Shown here in pieces: positions 48,463 to 57,712 of a stretch of DNA of 64,000 nt. Below the pieces are notes generated by a model that made no database searches, was not told the origin of the DNA, and saw nothing but the letters and a program-made list of their open reading frames with translations. The DNA is from Streptomyces cylindrosporus (GTDB taxonomy: Bacteria; Actinomycetota; Actinomycetes; Streptomycetales; Streptomycetaceae), in assembly GCF_022698165.1 (NCBI RefSeq), contig NZ_JALDAY010000009.1, positions 310,001-374,000 of the forward strand. The letters are read 5' to 3'. The number at the start of each line of letters is the position of its first letter. The stretch's first letter is position 1. Both the position numbers and the translations under genes were made by a program.

Positions 48463-48506
48463 TGCCCGGCGGGCGGCACGCGTCCTCGCGTGCCGCCCGC
48501 CGGGCA
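48463..48506 (+). terminator. strong terminator of the betB-importer operon
   Basis: Perfect 20-base arms (48463-48482 and 48487-48506) with a TCCT loop, starting 25 bases after the stop codon. No T-run. Confidence 0.85.
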
Positions 48507-48557
48507 TTGCCGTGTCCGGGCCCGTGTTTCCGGGCGTTTTCCGACGTCACGGACCCC

Positions 48558-48587
48558 TTGACACCCCCTCCCCGGGACAGGCACGCT
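48558..48587 (+). promoter_or_regulatory. candidate promoter of the dimethylglycine/sarcosine operon
   Basis: TTGACA (48558-48563) is followed after 18 bases by a weak CACGCT (48582-48587). The palindrome GTTGCGCAAC (48590-48599) would cover the start site. Confidence 0.45.
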
Positions 48588-48609
48588 GAGTTGCGCAACC
48601 TGAATCGCG

Positions 48610-48624
48610 TTGCGCACAAAGCAA
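48610..48624. promoter_or_regulatory. TTGCG-N6-GCAA motif before dimethylglycine oxidase
   Basis: TTGCGCACAAAGCAA matches all nine conserved positions and lies 30 bases before the start codon, next to the GTTGCGCAAC palindrome at 48590-48599. Confidence 0.55.
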
Positions 48625-48654
48625 CTGGCCGGTTTTGATTTCGGAGGTGCGGCG

Positions 48655-51093
48655 ATGGCGGGACCCCGAGTGGTGATCATCGGAGCGGGCGTCGTGGGAG
48701 CGGCCCTCGCGGACGAGATCTCCGCGCGAGGCTGGACCGAAGTGACCGTGGTCGACCAGGGCCCGCTGCCGGCCACCGGAGGCTCCAGCTCACACGCCCC
48801 GGGCCTGGTCTTCCAGACGAACTCCTCCAAGACCATGACCGAGCTGGCCCGCTACACCGTCGAGAAGTTCTGCTCCCTCGACGTCGACGGCAAGCCCTGC
48901 TTCCTCCAGGTCGGCGGCCTCGAAGTGGCGACCACCCCCGAGCGCCTCGCGGAACTGCACCGCCGCCACGGCTGGATCACCGCCTGGGGCGTCGAGGCCC
49001 GTCTGCTGACCGCCGACGAGTGCGTCGAGCAGCATCCGCTGGTCAACCGCGACAAGGTCCTCGGCGGCCTCCTGGTCCCCACCGACGGCCTCGCCAAGGC
49101 GGTCCTCGCCGTCGAGGCGCAGATCCGCCGGGCCACCGAGCGCGGCGTGACCTTCCTGCCCCGCCACGAGGTCCTCGACATCCTCCGGGCCGACGGCGAG
49201 GTCACCGGCGTCCGCACCGACCGGGGCGACCTCGAAGCCGACATCGTCGTGTGCTGCGCCGGCATCTGGGGCCCGAAGATCGCCCGCATGGCCGGCATGA
49301 ACCTCCCGCTGACCCCGCTCGCCCACCAACTCGCCTGGACCGGCCCGATCCCCGCGCTCGCCGGCCAGACCGAGGAGGCCGTCCGGCCGATCCTGCGCCA
49401 CCAGGACGCCGACCTCTACTACCGCGACCGCTTCGACGGCATCGGCATCGGCTACTACGGCCACCGCCCGATGCCGATCACCGCCGACGAGATCCTCTCG
49501 TTCGACGAGGCCGAGCAGATGCCCTCCGTCCTGGAGTTCACCGAGGACGACTTCGCGCCCGCCTGGGCCGAGACCCAGTCCCTGCTCCCCGCCACCCAGG
49601 AGGCGAAGGTCGAGGAGGGCATCAACGGCCTGTTCTCCTTCACCACCGACAACTTCCCGCTCCTCGGCGAGTCCCCGGACGTCAAGGGCTTCTGGGTCGC
49701 CGAGGCGGTCTGGGTCACCCACTCCGCGGGCGTCGGCCGCGCGATGGCCGAGTGGCTGGTCGACGGCTACTGCTCCTCCTTCGACCTGCACGAGTGCGAC
49801 GTCAACCGCTTCGAACCGCACCAGCTGACCCCCGAGTACGTCCTGGCCCGCGACTGCCGGAACTTCGTCGAGGTCTACGACATCCTCCACCCCCTCCAGC
49901 CGTCGGGCGACCCGCGCCCGATCCGCAAGAGCCCCTTCCACGCCCGCCAGCAGGAGCACGGCGCGTTCTTCCTGGAGGCGAACGGCTGGGAGCGCCCGCA
50001 GTGGTACGAGGCCAACGCCGCCCTGGTGGAGGGCCGTTCGATCCCCACCCCCAACGACTGGGCGGCGCAATTCTGGTCGCCGATCGTCGGCGCCGAGGCC
50101 CAGGCCACCCGCGAGACCGTCGCCCTCTACGACATGACGGCCCTCAAGCGCCTCGAAGTGTCCGGCCCCGGCGCCGCCGACTTCCTGGAGCGCCTGGTCA
50201 CCGGCAAGGTCGCCAAGTCCGTCGGCTCGGTGACGTACACCCTGCTGCTCGACCACGACGGCGGCATCCGCAGCGACGTCACCGTGGCCCGGCTCGCCCG
50301 GGACCTCTTCCAGGTCGGCGCGAACGGCAACCTCGACCTCGACTGGTTCGGCCGCCACCTGCCGGCCGACGGCACGGTCCAGGTCCGCGACATCACGCCG
50401 GGCACCTGCTGCGTCGGCCTGTGGGGCCCGCTCGCCCGCAAGGTCCTCCAGCCCCTGGCCGACGAGGACTTCTCGAACGACGGCCTGAAGTACTTCCGCG
50501 CCAAGCGCGCAAACATCGGGTCCGTCCCCGTGACGGCCATGCGGCTGTCGTACGTCGGTGAGCTCGGCTGGGAGCTGTACACCACCGCCGACCTGGGCCA
50601 GAAGCTCTGGGACACACTGTGGGCGGCGGCCGAACCGCTGGGCGGCGTCATCGCAGGCCGCGGCGCCTTCAACAGCCTGCGCCTGGAGAAGGGCTACCGC
50701 TCCTTCGGCACCGACATGACCTACGAGCACGACCCGTACGAGGCCGGCGTCGGCTTCGCGGTCAAGCTCGACAAGGAGGACTTCATCGGCAAGGCGGCGC
50801 TGGAACGCCGCAAGGCCGACGTCCGGCGCCGGCTCACCTGCCTGACGATCGAGGACCCACGGTCGGTCGTCATGGGCAAGGAGCCGGTGTACGACGGCGA
50901 TCGCGCCGTCGGGTACGTCACCAGCGCGGCCTACGGCTACACGATCGGCAAGGGCATCGCGTACGCCTGGCTGCCGACGGAACTCACCACCCCCGGCACG
51001 ACGCTCCACATCGGCTACTTCGACCAGCGCGTCGAGGCGGTCGTGGCCGAGGAGCCCCTGTTCGACCCGACGATGTCCCGCCTCCGTGGCTGA
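48655..51093 (+). CDS. dmg: dimethylglycine oxidase
   Basis: An 812-residue two-part flavoenzyme. The N-terminal DAO-type FAD domain opens with VVIIGAGVVGAALADEIS, then GGSSSHAPGLVFQTN, YYRDRFDGIGIGYYGHRPMP and AEAVWVTHSAGVGRAMAEWL; the C-terminal GcvT-type folate domain includes KRLEVSGPGAADFLERL, GTCCVGLWGPLARK and MRLSYVGELGWELYT. It closely follows Arthrobacter globiformis dimethylglycine oxidase (about 830 residues), which oxidises dimethylglycine to sarcosine and passes the carbon to THF as 5,10-methylene-THF. ATG 48655 is behind GGAGG; an earlier TTG reading starts inside the operator motif. Heads an operon with folD, glyA and sox genes. Confidence 0.9.
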   Translation: MAGPRVVIIGAGVVGAALADEISARGWTEVTVVDQGPLPATGGSSSHAPGLVFQTNSSKTMTELARYTVEKFCSLDVDGKPCFLQVGGLEVATTPERLAELHRRHGWITAWGVEARLLTADECVEQHPLVNRDKVLGGLLVPTDGLAKAVLAVEAQIRRATERGVTFLPRHEVLDILRADGEVTGVRTDRGDLEADIVVCCAGIWGPKIARMAGMNLPLTPLAHQLAWTGPIPALAGQTEEAVRPILRHQDADLYYRDRFDGIGIGYYGHRPMPITADEILSFDEAEQMPSVLEFTEDDFAPAWAETQSLLPATQEAKVEEGINGLFSFTTDNFPLLGESPDVKGFWVAEAVWVTHSAGVGRAMAEWLVDGYCSSFDLHECDVNRFEPHQLTPEYVLARDCRNFVEVYDILHPLQPSGDPRPIRKSPFHARQQEHGAFFLEANGWERPQWYEANAALVEGRSIPTPNDWAAQFWSPIVGAEAQATRETVALYDMTALKRLEVSGPGAADFLERLVTGKVAKSVGSVTYTLLLDHDGGIRSDVTVARLARDLFQVGANGNLDLDWFGRHLPADGTVQVRDITPGTCCVGLWGPLARKVLQPLADEDFSNDGLKYFRAKRANIGSVPVTAMRLSYVGELGWELYTTADLGQKLWDTLWAAAEPLGGVIAGRGAFNSLRLEKGYRSFGTDMTYEHDPYEAGVGFAVKLDKEDFIGKAALERRKADVRRRLTCLTIEDPRSVVMGKEPVYDGDRAVGYVTSAAYGYTIGKGIAYAWLPTELTTPGTTLHIGYFDQRVEAVVAEEPLFDPTMSRLRG

Positions 51094-51115
51094 CCCCCGG
51101 GAAGGAGCAAGGCCG

Positions 51116-51976
51116 GTGACCGCACAACTCCTCGACGGCAAGGCCACCGCCGCCGACATCCGGCGTGAACTCGCCGAGCGCGTCGCCAAGTTGGCGGTCG
51201 GCGGCGGTCGCCCGCCCGGCCTCGGCACGGTCCTCGTCGGCGACGACCCCGGCAGCCGTGCCTACGTTGCCGGCAAGCACCGCGACTGCGCCCAGGTCGG
51301 CATCGCCTCCATCCGCCGGGACCTGCCCGCCGACGCGACCCAGCGGCAGGTCGAGGACGTCGTCGACGAGCTCAACGCCGACCCCGCCTGCACCGGTTAC
51401 ATCGTCCAACTCCCGCTGCCCGCACACCTGGACGCGAACGCCGTACTCGCCCGCATGGACCCGGCCAAGGACGCCGACGGACTGCACCCCGTCAACCTCG
51501 GCCGCCTCGTCCTCGGCACCGAGGCGCCGCTGCCGTGCACCCCACGCGGCATCGTCGAACTCCTGCGCCGGTACGAGGTGCCGATCGCCGGGGCCCGAGT
51601 CTGCGTGGTCGGGCGCGGCATCACCGTCGGACGCCCCATCGGCCTCCTGCTCACCCGCCGCTCCGAGAACGCCACCGTCACCCTCTGCCACACCGGCACC
51701 AAGGGCCTGGCCTGGCATGTCCGCGAGGCCGACATCGTCGTCGCGGCCGCCGGCTCGCCCGGACTGATCACCAAGGACATGCTGCGCCCCGGCGCGGCCG
51801 TCCTGGACGTCGGCATCACCCGCACCGAGCACGGGCTCGTCGGCGACATCCACCCGGAGGCCGCCCAGGTCGCCGGCTGGATCGCCCCGATGCCCGGGGG
51901 CGTGGGCCCCATGACCAGGGCGATGCTGCTCGCCAACGTCGTCGAGGCCGCCGAGAGGAACGCGACCGCCGTATGA
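51116..51976 (+). CDS. folD: bifunctional methylene-THF dehydrogenase/cyclohydrolase, paralogue 2
   Basis: A 286-residue FolD with the catalytic SRAYVAGKHRD tyrosine and lysine, YIVQLPLPAHLDA, KDADGLHPVN, VVGRGITVGRPIGLLL and PMPGGVGPMTRAMLL. It oxidises the 5,10-methylene-THF produced by dimethylglycine and sarcosine oxidases to 10-formyl-THF. GTG 51116 follows GGAAGGAG; its stop overlaps the glyA start by four bases. Confidence 0.9.
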   Translation: MTAQLLDGKATAADIRRELAERVAKLAVGGGRPPGLGTVLVGDDPGSRAYVAGKHRDCAQVGIASIRRDLPADATQRQVEDVVDELNADPACTGYIVQLPLPAHLDANAVLARMDPAKDADGLHPVNLGRLVLGTEAPLPCTPRGIVELLRRYEVPIAGARVCVVGRGITVGRPIGLLLTRRSENATVTLCHTGTKGLAWHVREADIVVAAAGSPGLITKDMLRPGAAVLDVGITRTEHGLVGDIHPEAAQVAGWIAPMPGGVGPMTRAMLLANVVEAAERNATAV

Positions 51977-53268
51977 ACGCGCTGAACACCCCCCTGGCGG
52001 AGCTGGACCCCGAGGTCCACGCGGCCCTCGCCGCCGAACTCCACCGCCAGCAGTCCACCCTCGAAATGATCGCCTCCGAGAACTTCGCGCCCACCGCCGT
52101 CATGGAGGCGCAGGGTTCGGTCGCGACCAACAAGTACGCCGAGGGCTACCCCGGCCGCCGCTACTACGGCGGCTGCGAACACGTCGACGTCACCGAGCGG
52201 TTGGCGATCGAGCGGATCAAGTCCCTCTTCGGGGCCGGGTTCGCCAACGTGCAGCCGCACTCCGGGGCCCAGGCCAACACCGCCGTCTTCTTCGCCCTGT
52301 TGCAGCCAGGCGACACCGTCCTCGGCCTCGACCTCGCGCACGGCGGCCACCTCACCCACGGCATGCGCATCAACTACAGCGGCAAGATGCTCAACGTCGT
52401 GCCCTACCACGTGTCCGAGGCGGACAACCTGGTCGACATGGACGAGGTCGAGCGCCTCGCCAAGGAACACCGCCCCAAGATGATCATCGCGGGCTGGTCG
52501 GCGTACCCCAGGCAGCTGGACTTCGCCGCCTTCCGCCGGATCGCCGACGAGGTCGGCGCGCTGCTGATGGTCGACATGGCGCACTTCGCGGGCCTGGTCG
52601 CAGCCGGGCTGCACCCGAGCCCGGTACCGCACGCCCACGTCACCACCACGACCACCCACAAGACCCTCGGCGGCCCGCGCGGCGGAGTGATCCTCACCAA
52701 CGACGCCGACCTCGCCAAGAAGATCAACTCGGCGGTGTTCCCCGGCATGCAGGGCGGCCCGCTGGAGCACGTCATCGCCGCGAAGGCCGTCTCCTTCAAG
52801 GTCGCCGCGTCCCCGGAGTTCGCCGAGCGCCAGGCCCGCACGCTGGCCGGCGCCCGCATCCTCGCCGAGCGCCTGACCCGGCCCGACGCCGAGGCGGCCG
52901 GCGTGCAGGTGCTGACCGGCGGCACGGACGTCCACCTGGTCCTCGTCGACCTGCGGGAGTCCCCGCTGGACGGCCGCCAGGCGGAGGATCTCCTCCACGA
53001 GATCGGCATCACCGTCAACCGCAACGCGGTGCCCTTCGACCCGCGCCCGCCCATGGTCACCTCGGGCCTGCGCATCGGCACCCCGGCGCTGGCCACGCGA
53101 GGCTTCACGGAGGAGGACTTCGCGGAGGTCGCCGACGTGATCGCGCTCGCCCTCCAACCCGAGCCGGACACCGCGGCGCTGCGCGCCCGCACCGAGGCGC
53201 TCGCCGCCAAGCACCCGCTCTACCCGCACCTGTCACAGGCAGCAGCAGAAGCCGGAGACGCCCGATGA
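51973..53268 (+). CDS. glyA: serine hydroxymethyltransferase
   Basis: A 431-residue PLP enzyme. STLEMIASENFAP, YPGRRYYGGCEHVD, NVQPHSGAQAN and the PLP lysine in TTTTHKTLGGPRGG are all present. It joins glycine, the end product of sarcosine oxidation, with 5,10-methylene-THF to give serine, so both products of the pathway are assimilated. It overlaps folD and soxB by four bases each. glyA beside soxBDAG is known from Arthrobacter, which supports an operon-specific copy rather than the housekeeping one. Confidence 0.9.
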   Translation: MNALNTPLAELDPEVHAALAAELHRQQSTLEMIASENFAPTAVMEAQGSVATNKYAEGYPGRRYYGGCEHVDVTERLAIERIKSLFGAGFANVQPHSGAQANTAVFFALLQPGDTVLGLDLAHGGHLTHGMRINYSGKMLNVVPYHVSEADNLVDMDEVERLAKEHRPKMIIAGWSAYPRQLDFAAFRRIADEVGALLMVDMAHFAGLVAAGLHPSPVPHAHVTTTTTHKTLGGPRGGVILTNDADLAKKINSAVFPGMQGGPLEHVIAAKAVSFKVAASPEFAERQARTLAGARILAERLTRPDAEAAGVQVLTGGTDVHLVLVDLRESPLDGRQAEDLLHEIGITVNRNAVPFDPRPPMVTSGLRIGTPALATRGFTEEDFAEVADVIALALQPEPDTAALRARTEALAAKHPLYPHLSQAAAEAGDAR

Positions 53269-54497
53269 CCCCCCGCACCCCCGGCGCCGAGCTCCCCGAA
53301 CACCCCGACTGGCTGTGGCGCACACCCGAGCCGAAGCGCTCGTACGACGTCGTCGTCGTCGGCGGCGGCGGACACGGCCTGGCCACCGCCCACTACCTCG
53401 CGAAGAACCACGGCATCACCAACGTCGCCGTGCTGGAGAAGGGGTGGCTCGCGGGCGGCAACATGGCCCGCAACACCACGATCATCCGCTCCAACTACCT
53501 CTGGGACGAGAGCGCCGGCATCTACGAGCACGCGCTCAAGCTCTGGGAGGGCCTGGCGGACGAGCTCGACTACCCGATCCTCTTCTCCCAGCGAGGTGTC
53601 CTGAACCTGGCGCACAGCCTCCAGGACGTCCGCGACAGCGTCCGCCGCGTCGAGGCGAACCGTCTCAACGGCGTGGACGCGGAGTGGCTGGACGCGGACG
53701 GCGTGAAGGAGGTCTGCCCGATCGTCAACACCTCCCCGGACGTGCGCTACCCGGTCCTCGGCGGCACCTACCAGCCCCGCGCGGGCATCGCCAAGCACGA
53801 CCACGTGGCCTGGGGACTGGCCCGCTCGGCGGACGCCGCGGGCATCGACATCATCCAGAACTGCGAGGTCACCGGCCTGGACGTGGTCGGCGGCCGGGTG
53901 ATCGGAGTCCGGACGAACCTGGGTCCCATCGCGGCCGGCAAGGTGGCCCTGTGCTCAGCCGGCCACACCTCCGTCCTCGCCGCCATGGCCGGCATCGAAC
54001 TCCCGCTCCAGAGCCACCCGTTGCAGGCCCTGGTCTCGGAACTGCTCGAACCGGTGCACCCCACGGTCGTCATGTCCAACGCCGTCCACGTGTACGTCAG
54101 CCAGGCCCACAAGGGCGAGCTGGTGATGGGCGCGGGCATCGACGCGTACAACTCGTACACGCAGCGCGGGGCGTTCCACATCATCGAGGAGCAGATGTCG
54201 GCGGCCCTGGAGCTCTTCCCGGTCTTCGCCCGCGCCCACGTCCTGCGCACCTGGGGCGGCATCGTCGACGTAAGCCCCGACGCGTCACCGATCGTCGGCC
54301 TGACCCCCGTGGACAACCTCTACCTCAACTGCGGCTGGGGGACGGGCGGTTTCAAGGCCACCCCCGGGGTCGGCTGGGTCTACGCCCACACCATCGCGCA
54401 CGACACCCCGCACCCCCTCAACGCCCCCTTCTCGCTCGACCGTTTCACCACCGGCGCGCTCGTCGACGAGCACGGCGCGGCCGCGGTGGCCCACTAG
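53265..54497 (+). CDS. soxB: sarcosine oxidase beta subunit
   Basis: A 410-residue DAO-family flavoprotein with the FAD motif DVVVVGGGGHGLATAHYLAKNHG, then GNMARNTTIIRSNYLWDES, TYQPRAGIAKHDHVAWGLA and NLYLNCGWGTGGFKATPGVG. In heterotetrameric (TSOX-type) sarcosine oxidase the beta subunit carries the covalent FMN and non-covalent FAD site where sarcosine is oxidised. It starts on the ATGA shared with glyA. The fused soxDA gene follows after 23 bases with its own AAGGAG. Confidence 0.9.
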   Translation: MTPRTPGAELPEHPDWLWRTPEPKRSYDVVVVGGGGHGLATAHYLAKNHGITNVAVLEKGWLAGGNMARNTTIIRSNYLWDESAGIYEHALKLWEGLADELDYPILFSQRGVLNLAHSLQDVRDSVRRVEANRLNGVDAEWLDADGVKEVCPIVNTSPDVRYPVLGGTYQPRAGIAKHDHVAWGLARSADAAGIDIIQNCEVTGLDVVGGRVIGVRTNLGPIAAGKVALCSAGHTSVLAAMAGIELPLQSHPLQALVSELLEPVHPTVVMSNAVHVYVSQAHKGELVMGAGIDAYNSYTQRGAFHIIEEQMSAALELFPVFARAHVLRTWGGIVDVSPDASPIVGLTPVDNLYLNCGWGTGGFKATPGVGWVYAHTIAHDTPHPLNAPFSLDRFTTGALVDEHGAAAVAH

Positions 54498-54520
54498 GGA
54501 TCCCCAAGGAGCCGAACGAC

Positions 54521-57500
54521 ATGCTGCTGATCCCCTGCCCGTGGTGCGGCCCGCGCGACGAGGCCGAGTTCCACTACGGCGGCCAGGCCCACGTGCCGTA
54601 CCCGGAGAACCCGTCGACTCTGACGGACGAGGAGTGGGCCAGGTACCTCTTCTTCCGGGCCAACCCGAAGGGCCCGTTCGCGGAACGCTGGAGCCACACG
54701 GCGGGCTGCCGACGCTGGTTCAACGCGGTACGGGACACGTCGACGAACGAGATCATGGCGGTGTACCGGACGGGGGAGGAACGTCCGGGGACTGTTGAGC
54801 GACGGGAGGATTTTTCAGCCGTTCCGGTCACTTCTCAGCCACGTCCGGCACATCCAGCCCGTCCGGCGTTTGAGGACGAGGCCCCTTCAGGGCCGTTCGG
54901 GGGCGCGGGGGCGGAGCCCCCGGCACGGCGCCGCACCCGCCCACTCACCTTCACCTTCGACGGCACCCAATACCAGGGCGCAGAAGGAGACACCCTCGCT
55001 TCCGCCCTCCTGGCCAACGGAGTCATCGCCGCAGCGACCAGCATCAAGCTCGGCCGCCCCCGCGGCATCTTCTCCGCCGGCCCGGAGGAACCCAACGCGG
55101 TCGTCCAGATCGAGGCCCCCTTCCCGGAGCCGATGCTCCCCGCCACCACCGTCGAGCTCTACGACGGCCTGGTCGCCACGAGCCTCCCCGGCCAGGGCCG
55201 CCTCGCCACCGAACCGGACCCGGCCCGCTACGACGCCGTACACACGCACTGCGACCTGCTGATCGTCGGCGCGGGCCCGGCCGGCCTCGCGGCGGCGACC
55301 GCGGCGGCGAGGACCGGTGCCCGGGTCGTGCTCGCCGACGACCACCCCGAGCTCGGCGGCAGCCTCCCCGGAACCGGCGAACTCCCGGACTGGGCAGCCG
55401 AGATGACCGCCCACCTGGAGGCCGCCCCCGACGTCCGCGTCCTCCGCCGTACCACCGTCTTCGGCTACTACGACGACAACCACCTCCTCGCCGTCGAACG
55501 CCGCACGAACCACCTCGGCGCCGCAGCCCCGCAGCACGTCTCCCGCGAACGCGTCCACCGCATCCGCGCCCGCCGGGTGATCCTCGCCACCGGCGCCCAC
55601 GAACGCTCCCTCGCCTTCGCGGACAACGACCGCCCCGGCGTGATGCTGGCCGCGTCGGCCCGCACGTACGTGAACCGCCACGGCGTCCTCCCCGGCCGCC
55701 ACGCGGTCGTCTTCACCACCAACGACAGTGCGTACGCAGCGGCGTTGGACCTGCACACGGCCGGCGTGGAGATCGCCGCGATCGTCGACACCCGCCCCGC
55801 CCCGGGCGAGTGGGCGGACCGGGCCCGCGCGGCCGGCATCGAGGTGCTGCCGGGGCACGCCGTCACCGGCACCGAGGGCGTACAGCGGCTCACCGCCGTG
55901 GCCGTCGCGCCGTACGGGCAGACCACGGGCCGACGTGAGTTCGCCACCGACCTGCTGCTCGTCTCCGGCGGCTGGAACCCCGTGGCGCACCTGTTCAGCC
56001 AGGCGGGCGGCAAGCTCCGGTACGACGAGGAACTCGGCACCTTCGTGCCCGACACCTGCCGCCAGGCCGTCGAGGTCGCGGGCAGCGCGGCCGGCGTGTT
56101 CGACCTGCCCGGGGTCCTCGCCCAGGGCGCGGCGGCCGGCGCCCGCGCCATGGCGGCCGAGGGCTACTCCCCGCATGCGGTCCGCCTCCCGCAGGTCCCC
56201 GCCGGGCCGCGGCCCACCCCGCCGATGCACGTCTTCGGTGTCCCCGGCCGCGAAGGCGCCCCGCGCTTCGTCGACCTCCAACGCGACGTCACCGTCGACG
56301 ACTTGGCACGCGCGACCGGCGCCGGCATGCGCTCGGTGGAGCACACCAAGCGCTACACCACGGCCGGCACCGCCAACGACCAGGGCAAGACCTCCGGCGT
56401 CCTGGCCAGTGGCATCGTCGCGGAACTCCTCGGCGTGGACATCTCCGCGCTCGGCACGACCACCTTCCGCCCGCCGTACACCCCCGTCTCCTTCGCGGCC
56501 CTCGCCGGCCGCGACCGGGGCGCGCTGAGCGACCCCGTCCGCACCACCGCGCTCCACGAGTGGCACGTCGGCCACGGTGCCCTCTTCGAGAACGTCGGGC
56601 AGTGGAAGCGCCCCTGGTACTACCCCCGGGACGGCGAGGACATGGAGACGGCCGTACTGCGCGAGTGCGCCGCCGCCCGCGAGGGCGTCGCCTTCATGGA
56701 CGCCTCCACCCTCGGCAAGATCGACGTCCAGGGCCCGGACGCGGCCGTGTTCCTCGACCGGCTCTACACCAACATGATGTCCACCCTGAAGGTCGGCATG
56801 ATCCGCTACGGCGTGATGTGCCGCCTGGACGGCATGGTCTTCGACGACGGCACGGTCATCCGCCTCGACCAGGACCGCTTCCTGGTCACCACGACGACCG
56901 GCAACGCGGCGGCCGTGCTGGACTGGATGGAGGAATGGCTCCAGACGGAGTGGCCGGAGCTCAAGGTCCACTGCACCTCCGTCACCGAACAGTGGGCCAC
57001 CGTCGCCCTGGTCGGCCCGAAGTCCCGTGAGGTTCTCGGCTCGCTCGCACCTCAACTCGCCGTTGCCAACGACGACTTCCCCTTCATGGCCTGGCGCGAG
57101 ACGACCGTCGCCGGCATCGAGGCGCGCGTCTGCCGGATCAGCTTCTCCGGCGAACTCGCCTACGAGATCAACGTGTCGCCGTGGGAGGCCCGCACCCTCT
57201 GGGAGGCGCTGTACGAGGCGGGCGCCCCGTACGGCATCACCCCGTACGGCACCGAGACCATGCACGTCCTGCGCGCCGAGAAGGGCTACCCGATCATCGG
57301 CCAGGACACCGACGGCACGGTCACCCCGCAGGACCTCGGCATGAGCTGGGCGGTCTCCAAGAAGAAGCCGGACTTCATCGGCAAGCGCTCCTTCGCCCGC
57401 GCCGACACCGTCCGCCCCGACCGCAAGCACCTGGTGGGCCTGCTCCCGGAGGACCCCGGCACCTTCCTCCCCGAAGGCACCCACCTGGTCGCCGAGAGCG

Positions 57501-57712
57501 AACTGCCCGCCCCGCCCGTCCCGATGCTCGGCCACGTCACCTCCAGCTACCGCAGCGCCGCCCTCGGCCGCACCTTCGCGCTCGCCCTGATCAAGGGCGG
57601 CCGGGAACGCATCGGCGAGCGCCTGTACGCGCCCGTCGGCGACCGGCTGGTCCCGGTGACCGTCGCAAGCCCCGTCCTCTACGACCCCGAGGGAGCCCGC
57701 CGCGATGGCTGA
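54521..57712 (+). CDS. soxDA: sarcosine oxidase delta-alpha subunit fusion
   Basis: A 1063-residue single reading frame joining two normally separate subunits. Residues 1-90 are SoxD with the zinc ligands Cys6, Cys9, His59 and Cys63 (CPWCG, HTAGC). Residues 91-138 form a Pro/Gly/Arg-rich linker, about 112-135 of which come from a Streptomyces intergenic repeat. From residue 139 (TRPLTFTFDG) it is SoxA: a small ferredoxin-like domain, the NAD-binding motif DLLIVGAGPAGLAAATAAA (about 246), LATGAHERSLAFADNDRPGV, and a C-terminal GcvT-type folate domain (WYYPRDGEDMETAVLREC onwards). I found no in-frame ATG, GTG or TTG between the parts at which SoxA could start separately. It overlaps soxG by eight bases. 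Confidence 0.85.
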   Translation: MLLIPCPWCGPRDEAEFHYGGQAHVPYPENPSTLTDEEWARYLFFRANPKGPFAERWSHTAGCRRWFNAVRDTSTNEIMAVYRTGEERPGTVERREDFSAVPVTSQPRPAHPARPAFEDEAPSGPFGGAGAEPPARRRTRPLTFTFDGTQYQGAEGDTLASALLANGVIAAATSIKLGRPRGIFSAGPEEPNAVVQIEAPFPEPMLPATTVELYDGLVATSLPGQGRLATEPDPARYDAVHTHCDLLIVGAGPAGLAAATAAARTGARVVLADDHPELGGSLPGTGELPDWAAEMTAHLEAAPDVRVLRRTTVFGYYDDNHLLAVERRTNHLGAAAPQHVSRERVHRIRARRVILATGAHERSLAFADNDRPGVMLAASARTYVNRHGVLPGRHAVVFTTNDSAYAAALDLHTAGVEIAAIVDTRPAPGEWADRARAAGIEVLPGHAVTGTEGVQRLTAVAVAPYGQTTGRREFATDLLLVSGGWNPVAHLFSQAGGKLRYDEELGTFVPDTCRQAVEVAGSAAGVFDLPGVLAQGAAAGARAMAAEGYSPHAVRLPQVPAGPRPTPPMHVFGVPGREGAPRFVDLQRDVTVDDLARATGAGMRSVEHTKRYTTAGTANDQGKTSGVLASGIVAELLGVDISALGTTTFRPPYTPVSFAALAGRDRGALSDPVRTTALHEWHVGHGALFENVGQWKRPWYYPRDGEDMETAVLRECAAAREGVAFMDASTLGKIDVQGPDAAVFLDRLYTNMMSTLKVGMIRYGVMCRLDGMVFDDGTVIRLDQDRFLVTTTTGNAAAVLDWMEEWLQTEWPELKVHCTSVTEQWATVALVGPKSREVLGSLAPQLAVANDDFPFMAWRETTVAGIEARVCRISFSGELAYEINVSPWEARTLWEALYEAGAPYGITPYGTETMHVLRAEKGYPIIGQDTDGTVTPQDLGMSWAVSKKKPDFIGKRSFARADTVRPDRKHLVGLLPEDPGTFLPEGTHLVAESELPAPPVPMLGHVTSSYRSAALGRTFALALIKGGRERIGERLYAPVGDRLVPVTVASPVLYDPEGARRDG
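54854..54923. repeat. Streptomyces-type intergenic repeat inside soxDA
   Basis: A block containing CCGTCCGGCGTTTGAGGAC, then GGCCC-N5-GGGCC and the hairpin GGGGGC-GGA-GCCCCC (54907-54921). I recognise it as a repeat seen many times between genes in Streptomyces genomes, usually next to stop codons. Here it is read through in frame as the SoxD-SoxA linker. Confidence 0.65.

Noticed and set aside
48438..48654. A glycine riboswitch or other structured leader before the dimethylglycine/sarcosine operon
   Set aside because: I found no paired aptamer-like helices or conserved glycine riboswitch core; the gap is accounted for by a terminator hairpin, promoter elements and the TTGCG motif.
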